This document shows positions 6,948 to 12,917 of a stretch of 12,917 bases of DNA, in pieces (within the stretch, counting starts at the first letter, position 1; every line of letters begins with the position of its first letter). A program made the translations under genes and the position numbers. The notes beneath the pieces were generated by a model, which saw only the letters and a program-made list of their open reading frames with translations, searched no databases and was not told the DNA's origin. The DNA is from Isotricha intestinalis (taxonomy: Eukaryota > Ciliophora > Litostomatea > Vestibuliferida > Isotrichidae): assembly GCA_023807065.1 (NCBI GenBank), contig JAJJLU010000974.1, positions 1 to 12,917 of the forward strand, written 5' to 3'.

Positions 6948-8512
6948 AAAAAAAATTTATTAAGTCAAGAAGATAAAAATTTAGTTTTTGAAAGCAGAAT
7001 TAATAATTTAGAAAATTTTGTTAAAGTGATTCAAGATGATGTTTATAAATTTATTGCTAAAGTTGAAGAAAGATTAATTTCAAAAATGAAAGATATTAAA
7101 AAATATAATGAAATAAATTTAAAACAACATAATGAATAAAAAACAATTTTTTTTTTTTTCAAATATCAATGAAAAAAATATGATTTTTTTAAGTGAACAA
7201 ATCGCTGATACAAGAACAGAAATTAACAATGAATTTAATAGAATTAATAAAAGAGAAATAGAAAAATTTGAATGTTTATCAAATGATATGGAACAAATTT
7301 GTAATAGAATATATAAATATGAAGATTTATTAAAGAGTTATGATAAGGAAAATCATATAATTAAAAATCAAATAAAAAAATATTTAAATCATTTTAATTC
7401 AAAAATAGATGTTTTATTTATGAATGAAAAAATAATTCATAATATTGAAATGATGACAATAAGAGAAGAAATAAATAAAATTATCAAAGCATTAAATTTA
7501 CAAAATGAAAACATTAATAATAAAATAAAAGCAAATCAAAAAAATCCAAATGAAAAGATAGATTTAATTCAAACAATAAATAAATTGGAAAATAAATTGA
7601 ATGATATAAATGATAAATATTTTAATTTAATTAATAAATTACAAAAAAATCAAGATATGATTGAAGTAAAATTAATTATGGATGAAAAGTAAGGTTGAAA
7701 GTAGTTATTTATTTGATTTAATTGAAAAAATTCAAAATAATAATAATATAAATAATAATAATATATTAAGTAATAATAATGAAAAAAATGATTTAAAGGG
7801 AAAAAATGATGAAAAATATATGAAAGAAATTAATTTATTAAAAAAGGATTTAAATAATCAATCAAATGCAAATAATTTAAAATTTAATACAATAAAAGAA
7901 TCTATTTTAAAACTTAAATCAGAAATTAAATATGATTTAATTCACGAATTAAAACAAAATTCTGAAATAAAAAAATTAGAAACTCAATTTACATTACAAC
8001 AAATATTAAATAAAGTGGAATTTAAAAATATTTATTCTTTAATTAATAAAGGTTTATTTAAAGAAAATAATAATATAAAGGAAATTAATCTAAAACAAGA
8101 TAATATAAAAAAAGATTCAAAAAAATCATTAAATATTTCTGTCATTTCAGATATAACAAATCAAGATAATGATAAAAGTCTAATTGAAGCTAAAAATAAT
8201 AAAAATATGTTTCATAATAATGAAAATCATTTAAAAAATATTTTAAAAGATAAATCTTTTAAAAAAGGAAATTCATTAAAATCTGTTTCTTTTAAAGATA
8301 ATGTTGATATCTCAGAAATAGAAAAAGATTCAGACTTTTCTTTTAGTAAAAGTAATATAAATAAAAATATTAATAATGATTTTTCAAAAAATGAAGAAGA
8401 TGAAGAAAATGATTTAAAAGATAAAAATAAATCTACAACTAAAGGAATACTTAAAAAAGTAGATATAACTTCTAATAAAAGTATTCCAAATTTAAAAAAT
8501 AAAAAAAAATAG
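6948..8512 (+). CDS. Coiled-coil protein, C-terminal half (two frame breaks)
   Basis: Continuation of the gene that begins at 4430. It opens with KKNLLSQEDKNLVFESRI and stays in one frame to TAA 7137. It continues from about 7132 in the next frame to 7688, then from about 7690 to TAG 8510-8512. All three blocks share the Lys/Asn/Glu/Ile-rich coiled-coil composition, so I treat the changes as breaks within one gene. The first can be explained by one extra base beside the A6 run at 7138. The second is explained either by a one-base error in the A run before 7689 or by a 16-nt intron. Long amphipathic helices occupy most of it (for example ADTRTEINNEFNRINKREI). An Asn tract interrupts it at 7736-7780, and the tail after about 8100 is Ser/Lys/Asp-rich and probably disordered. 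The family is not recognised; a scaffold or cytoskeletal role is a guess. Confidence 0.65.
7689..7704 (+). other. Possible 16-nt intron (alternative to a one-base frame shift)
   Basis: At the point where the coiled-coil frame ends in TAA there is a 16-nt stretch, GTAAGGTTGAAAGTAG, with a textbook 5' splice consensus and a terminal AG. Removing it gives GAT GAA AAT TAT TTA TTT GAT and restores the downstream frame. A single-base deletion in the adjacent A run restores the same frame while keeping five more residues. Introns of 15-16 nt are known in heterotrich ciliates, but the other intron here is 32 nt, so both readings remain possible. Confidence 0.3.
7736..7780 (+). repeat. Imperfect AAT trinucleotide repeat encoding an asparagine tract
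   Basis: About fifteen codons, mostly AAT, broken by ATA, TTA and AGT, encode NNNNINNNNILSNNN. Such tracts are common in very A/T-rich protist genomes and arise by slippage. It sits in a probable linker between coiled-coil segments. Confidence 0.8.
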
Positions 8513-8601
8513 AAAATAATATATAAAGATAAAATTAATATATATTTAAAAATAAACAATGTTTTTTTAATAAATGAAAAATAAAAATTAAAAGTATTAA
8601 A

Positions 8602-10093
8602 ATGAAAAAATTGTCTTTAGAAGAAAATTCTTTAAAAAAAAGACAAACGAGATTAGAATTTATAAGAAATATAACAGAAATTTCAGAAAAAGAATTTTTA
8701 AAACAATTAAAAAATATGAATATATTTGAAGAACAAAAAGATATGTTAGAATTTTTAAAGAACACAAACATTTCATTACATAAAATAAACAAAAAAATAT
8801 TATCAAGTAAACATTATAAAGTAAATAATACAGATTTATGTGTTAATTTTATAAATAAATCATTATATAATTACATAACTCAATTTGAAAAATTTCCTTT
8901 ATTAGATGGAAATTTTAATCATAGAATTGCAGAACAATTATCAGATTTAAAATTTAATGATAATATAATTAAATTTTATAGAAGAGGAATTATACATTTA
9001 AATGAAGCTTATAAGAATAATGATATAGTATATAATTTATCTATTAATGATAATAAGACTAAAAATAATTTTTTAAATTGTTTTTCTTGTTTTAGAAAAA
9101 AAGTTAAACCATTACAAAATTTAGATAGTAAAAATAAAACATTAAGTAATAGTAGAAGTGTTATTCATTTAAAAGAAATTGAAAATAATTCTATTCAAAT
9201 AATACCTTCTTTAGTTATTTATAATGAAAATAATAATATTGATAAAGAACATTCACATCAAATTAAAAAAAATAAAGGAGGTTTTTTTCTAAATAGTTCT
9301 ACAACTCAAGATAGTGATAGAAAAAAAAATTTAATCAATACTGATATTTTATTATTGAAACCTAAAAATATTCCTAAAAATAATATAAATAATGAAAAAG
9401 AAGTTTTTCATTTTCAAATTGAAAAAATTAATTTTCCATTTCAAGAAATAGGAAAAAATATAAATTTTATGATTACTTCAGATATAACAAAATCAATTTT
9501 ATATATTAAAAATTCATCTTATAATGAATATATTTTAAATTCATATATTTTTGAAACAAGAAATAATGCCTTTATTAAAGATTTATTTTTTTATGAATTT
9601 TATTTAAGAACAAATTTTCAAAAATTAATTATTTCAAAAAATATAAAATTCCCTTTAATTTTATATGGTAATGTTTTTTTTTCCTGAAATATTGTTTTAT
9701 AGAGGAGATGAAGAAATACATTTTAAATTATTAGAAAATCCTATTAAAACTTCTTTATTAATTGGTCAATTATTACCTCCTTCTTTTTTAAAAGAATTTG
9801 AAAAAATAAATCTTATAAATAGTAAAGTTATTAAAGATAATATAGAAATTGCAGAATATTTAGACTATAAAACTATTATTGTTAATTTACTACCTTTTTC
9901 AGAGAATAATCAAGTTTTTACTATAATAAAATATTATATTGATTTTATCAAAAATAATTTAAATTATAATGTAAATGAAATAAATTTTTTATTAAATATA
10001 ACTGAAGAAGAGTTTCAAAATAATATCAAAAATCAAGAATTATCAGTTCTATTAAACAATATATGCTTCAATTCAAAAATTATAAATATATGA
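8602..10093 (+). CDS. Unrecognised protein of about 496 residues (one frame break at a T9 run)
   Basis: The frame from ATG 8602 runs to TGA near 9687. A second frame, open from before 9665, runs to TGA 10091-10093. Removing one T from the T9 run at 9673-9681 joins them as ...LYGNVFFPEILFYRGDEE..., a smooth hydrophobic-to-acidic continuation, so I call one gene. The N-terminal 65 residues look helical and charged. Residues 80-140 are a more globular stretch (FYRRGIIHLNEAY). A short Cys motif NCFSCFRKK lies near residues 159-167. A Ser/Asn-rich low-complexity middle follows, and the C-terminal 200 residues are rich in beta-prone hydrophobics and then helical. No transmembrane segment or signal peptide is evident. 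I do not recognise the family and assign no function. It lies 89 bases after the coiled-coil gene on the same strand and converges with the next gene. Confidence 0.65.
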
Positions 10094-10205
10094 TAATATA
10101 GCTATTGTTATTTTATTTATTCATATATAGTGTTTTTTATTATATAAAATAAATACTTATTTTTTTTAAATTTTATGGTAATTAAATTAAGAAAAAAAAA
10201 TTATT
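10094..10205. other. Intergenic spacer between convergent genes
   Basis: A 112-base A/T-rich spacer where two convergent transcripts end. No conserved terminator or polyadenylation motif stands out from the background, and no gene is visible. Confidence 0.4.
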
Positions 10206-11781
10206 TTATTTGTTATCAAACATTTGAATTTGAATTTCATACATTTTATTAATTTCATTTAATCTTAAAATTTCTTTTTCTTTAATTAATAATTCATGTT
10301 TTAATAAATTTAATTTTGATTCATTTTCTTTTTTAATATCTTCTATACTACATTTTGTTTTATTTAATTCTTCAGTTAATTGTTTATTTTTTTCTTCTAC
10401 AAAATTAATTATTTATAGAATTTATATTTTTCATATATTGTTTTATTTAATGAATTACATTTATCAATTATTTTTCTTTTTGATTATTTAAATTTCTGAT
10501 ATTTTTTTTCATTTGTGAATTTTCATCTTCTAAAATTTTTTTTTCATTTAATAATTTTGATATTTGTTCTTTTGAATTATCTTTTTTTTTAGTATATAAA
10601 AATTGAATTGATTGATTTTTAGAAATTGAAACAATAATATCTTTTTTTATTTTTGATTTTTCAATTTCTTTTTTTAAAGTATTTTTTAAATAATCTTTTT
10701 CATTTTCAATTTGATCTTTCTGATAATTAATATCATTAATTTGTTTTTTTAAATTTTTATTTTCTTCTGAAATTTTATCAATTCTTTCATTTAATTTTTT
10801 AATATTATTTATTCTTAAAGTTTGTGATTTATCAGGTCTATTTTTATTAAAATAATCAATATAAGATTCATATTTTTCTTTCATTGTTCTTAATTCATTT
10901 CTTAAAAAATCAATAACAATAGGATTATTATTATTAAAACTTTTAAAATTAGTATTTTCAGGATTATCATTTAAATACAATTTATTATCAAGATATTCAT
11001 AATTAAAAAAAGACAACATTTGTTTTTTCATTATAGAATTTTCTAATTGAAGACTTTTTAAATCATTTTTCAAATTTAAAATTTGTTTTTGATATTCTTC
11101 ATTTATAGTATTAATTGGATAATATTTAGGTTTAGGAAAATAATTTTCAATAGTTTCTTTACTTGAAATATTTAAATTTTCAGTTATTTCAATTTTTGGT
11201 TTTTTAATTATGGAATAAACATTTTTTTCAAAAGTTTCTAAATTCATTGGTTTACTATGAGGATTTTTTGGATCATTTTCTTCTTCTTCTTTTTGATTTA
11301 AATACATTTGTTTTATATTAATTGATTTTTCAAATAAAGAAGTTGTAAAAATTCTGTATATATCTTTAAATTTACTATTCTCAATTTGAACTAATTTTAA
11401 CTTTTTCTTTAAATCTGTGACTAAATATTTTAATGATGAATTGTCATCTCTTAATTGATGTAATTGAGTTTCAATATTTGAATCTTTTTTTGAAAATTTT
11501 TCTGTTAATTTTACTATTTCAGAATGTAAATCTTTATTTTCTTTTATTATAGATTCACTTTTATATTTAAATGCATTTAAGGTTATATTTAATTCTTTTA
11601 TATATTCTTTATTTTGATGAAGAGTTTTATTTAATTTTAATATTTCATTTATATTATTTATTATTTCATTTAATAAAGTTTCAACTAAATCAACAGAATA
11701 TTCATCAAATGATTGTATAAATTTCATTTTATCTAATTGATTTCTTACATAATTATATTTATTATTTTGTGAATTTTTCAA
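10206..11781 (-). CDS. Coiled-coil protein, about 525 residues (two frame breaks near its 3' end)
   Basis: The gene starts at ATG 11781 (MKNSQNNKYNYVRNQLDKMK). The first 437 codons are uninterrupted to TAA 10468. One extra A in the A5 run at 10475-10471 lets the frame continue as IIDKCNSLNKTIYEKYKF, and another extra A at 10414-10412 carries it through VEEKNKQLTEELNKTKC to TAA at 10208-10206. The composition (Lys, Asn, Glu, Ile, Leu) stays the same throughout, which supports one gene. Heptad-like repeats cover most of residues 35-160, 230-265 and 285 to the end, separated by a Pro-containing linker near residues 165-230 (KPKIEITENLNISS, FPKPKYYPI). No motor, kinase or DNA-binding motif is visible, and the family is not recognised. 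Its start is 50 bases from the stop of the WD40 gene upstream on the same strand. Confidence 0.75.
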
Positions 11782-11831
11782 ATTTAAATCCTTTAAAAAA
11801 TTATAAATTAAAATTTAATTAAAATAAATAT

Positions 11832-12731
11832 TTAAATAATACTATAAGCACTTAAATGATTTTCTTCAATAGAACAAATAAAATTTCCATTATTCGAAAC
11901 TCCTAAATCCCAAATTATATTATCTTTTCCTTCACTTAAAGTAGCTAAACACATATTATTTTTTTTCAAATCAAAAACTTTAACACAACCATCAAAAGAA
12001 GAAGAATATAATAATTGTTTATTATCATTAACAATCAATTGTGAAATTGAATCATGATGCCCAACAATTGGAACAACTAATTTATAATTATTTAAATCAA
12101 TTAAATTAATATGTAAATCATCACTTGAAGTTAATAAAATATTTTTTTCTTTATTATAACTTAAACATCTTACAATCATACAATGTTCTTCTATTCTTTT
12201 TTCTATTTTTGAAGTTTCTAAATTAATTATGTGAACTGAACCATTTGAATTTCCAACTGCTAATTTATTATTTGGTAAAAAACAAAATGAATAAATAAAT
12301 TTTGATCCATTTGATATTTCTTTTTCTTTATGTGGACTATTTGTATTATATAATATTATATTGTAACAACCTGTTGCAAGGTATTTATTATCTTTTGATA
12401 AAGAAAATTTCCAATTTTTTAAATTACCTTGGTTGAAATGTTTGAGATAATTTTCTATTTCAAATTTTTTTATATTAAATTCAAAGTCACTTGTATATAA
12501 AAATTTACCATCATCTGAAAATTTTGAATAAATAAAATCATCTTTTGATTCTATTTTATTTTGATTTTTTGGGATTAAATTATCTTTTGATAAAAAATTT
12601 TCTTTTGAATAAATATTACAAGTATTATTAGTACATATTACTATATCTTCATTTGTTGGTGAAATATCAATTGAATAATTTCCTCCTTCTGTAAAATTTA
12701 AATTTGGATTTATTTCTGATTGTTTAAACAT
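11832..12731 (-). CDS. SKI8: WD40 beta-propeller protein resembling SKI8/WDR61
   Basis: An intact frame of 299 residues, close to the roughly 305 of animal WDR61. About seven WD-type repeats can be followed, for example FSDDGKFLYTSD (71-82), LSKDNKYLATGCYN (111-124), LPNNKLAVGNSNGSVHIINL (152-171), YNKEKNILLTSSDDLHINLI (192-211) and LLYSSSFDGCVKVFDL (240-255). The sequence tracks WDR61 block by block: the WKFSLSKDNKYLATG block, the EEHCMIVRCLSY block, GHHDSISQL, SSSFDGCVKVFDL and the final blade IIWDLGVSNNGNFICSIEE. SKI8/WDR61 is the scaffold WD40 subunit of the Ski complex, which feeds mRNA to the cytoplasmic exosome, and in animals also joins the PAF1 complex. Assignment rests on pattern memory, so another WD40 protein is possible. 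It is the last gene before the right end and is transcribed away from it. Confidence 0.72.
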   Translation of the reverse strand: MFKQSEINPNLNFTEGGNYSIDISPTNEDIVICTNNTCNIYSKENFLSKDNLIPKNQNKIESKDDFIYSKFSDDGKFLYTSDFEFNIKKFEIENYLKHFNQGNLKNWKFSLSKDNKYLATGCYNIILYNTNSPHKEKEISNGSKFIYSFCFLPNNKLAVGNSNGSVHIINLETSKIEKRIEEHCMIVRCLSYNKEKNILLTSSDDLHINLIDLNNYKLVVPIVGHHDSISQLIVNDNKQLLYSSSFDGCVKVFDLKKNNMCLATLSEGKDNIIWDLGVSNNGNFICSIEENHLSAYSII

Positions 12732-12890
12732 ATATATTTAAAAATAAAAAAAAAATTAATTTTTAAAATAAAATATAAACCTTAATTATAAAAAATAAAT
12801 AAATTAAAAAATAATAAAAAATTAATAATAAATAAAATAAAAAAAACCAAATTTTTAATTGAATTTAAATTAAACAAATTTATTTAAAAA
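12732..12890. other. A/T-only spacer between the last gene and the telomere-like tract
   Basis: About 160 bases, nearly pure A and T with a few C and G, upstream of the WD40 gene start. It must contain that gene's promoter and, if the right edge is a chromosome end, is the whole subtelomere. No gene or repeat family is visible. Confidence 0.5.
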
Positions 12891-12917
12891 ATTGGGGATT
12901 GGTGATTGGGGATTGGG
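12891..12917 (+). repeat. Telomere-like G-rich heptamer tract (ATTGGGG)n at the right edge
   Basis: The last 27 bases read as ATTGGGG, ATTGGTG, ATTGGGG and a partial ATTGGG: nearly four heptamers with one G-to-T change. Nowhere else in the window is G so dense. The G-rich strand points outward (5' to 3' toward the end), the orientation required at the right end of a chromosome. The unit resembles ciliate-type repeats (TTGGGG) with an added A, but I do not recognise it as a published telomere repeat. The window may simply stop here, so the tract length beyond is unknown. Confidence 0.55.

Noticed and set aside
9668..9704. A short GT...AG intron at the frame break of the unrecognised gene.
   Set aside because: The AG with a good TTTTATAG context (9702) gives the wrong frame; only a second AG two bases later works. 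One extra T in the T9 run joins the frames simply and keeps a smooth peptide.
1..12917. tRNA, rRNA, CRISPR arrays, bacterial ribosome-binding sites or operons.
   Set aside because: No cloverleaf-like G/C-containing segments, rRNA-like blocks or regular spaced repeats were seen, and the gene content, intron and telomere-like end are eukaryotic.

Overview
This is a eukaryotic, extremely A/T-rich window that looks nuclear. Five things point to a protist: asparagine/lysine-rich low-complexity proteins, a 32-nt spliceosomal-type intron, homologues of eukaryote-specific proteins (TRF4-type poly(A) polymerase, SKI8/WDR61, ABCA transporter, Aurora-like kinase), very short intergenic gaps, and a G-rich heptamer tract at the extreme right edge that looks like the start of a telomere. 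Long frames end in TAA, TAG or TGA and conserved positions read normally, so the standard code fits. A ciliate-like protist with small chromosomes, such as a rumen litostome, is a reasonable guess, but this is inference and the species is not identifiable from the sequence alone.

Layout from left to right. 1-249 (-): 5' end of an Asn/Gln-rich protein that leaves the window. 298-839 (+): C-lobe of an Aurora/AGC-like protein kinase with no N-lobe, broken in several places. 855-2798 (-): intact DUF229/alkaline-phosphatase-superfamily membrane protein. 2940-4324 (+): TRF4/PAPD5-type non-canonical poly(A) polymerase with three frame breaks. 4430-5040 and 6948-8512 (+): two halves of one coiled-coil gene, the first carrying the 32-nt intron. 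5041-6947 (-): internal fragment of an ABCA-type transporter lying antisense between those halves. 8602-10093 (+): unrecognised protein of about 496 residues. 10206-11781 (-): coiled-coil protein. 11832-12731 (-): SKI8/WDR61-like WD40 protein. 12891-12917: telomere-like repeats.

Two features dominate. First, almost every gene is interrupted by single-base frame shifts, mostly in or beside A/T homopolymers. This is most simply explained by uncorrected long-read or amplified single-cell sequence, and such shifts should be corrected before any gene is called a pseudogene. Second, several gene fragments have abrupt ends. The ABCA fragment is cut inside both nucleotide-binding domains and is flanked by ATA. 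Removing it exactly at those triplets joins the two coiled-coil halves in frame. It could be an internally eliminated segment, a genomic insertion, or an amplification/assembly chimera.

The genes do not form an evident pathway. TRF4-type polymerases (TRAMP) and SKI8 (Ski complex) are both cofactors of the RNA exosome, but their presence in the same window is probably coincidence.
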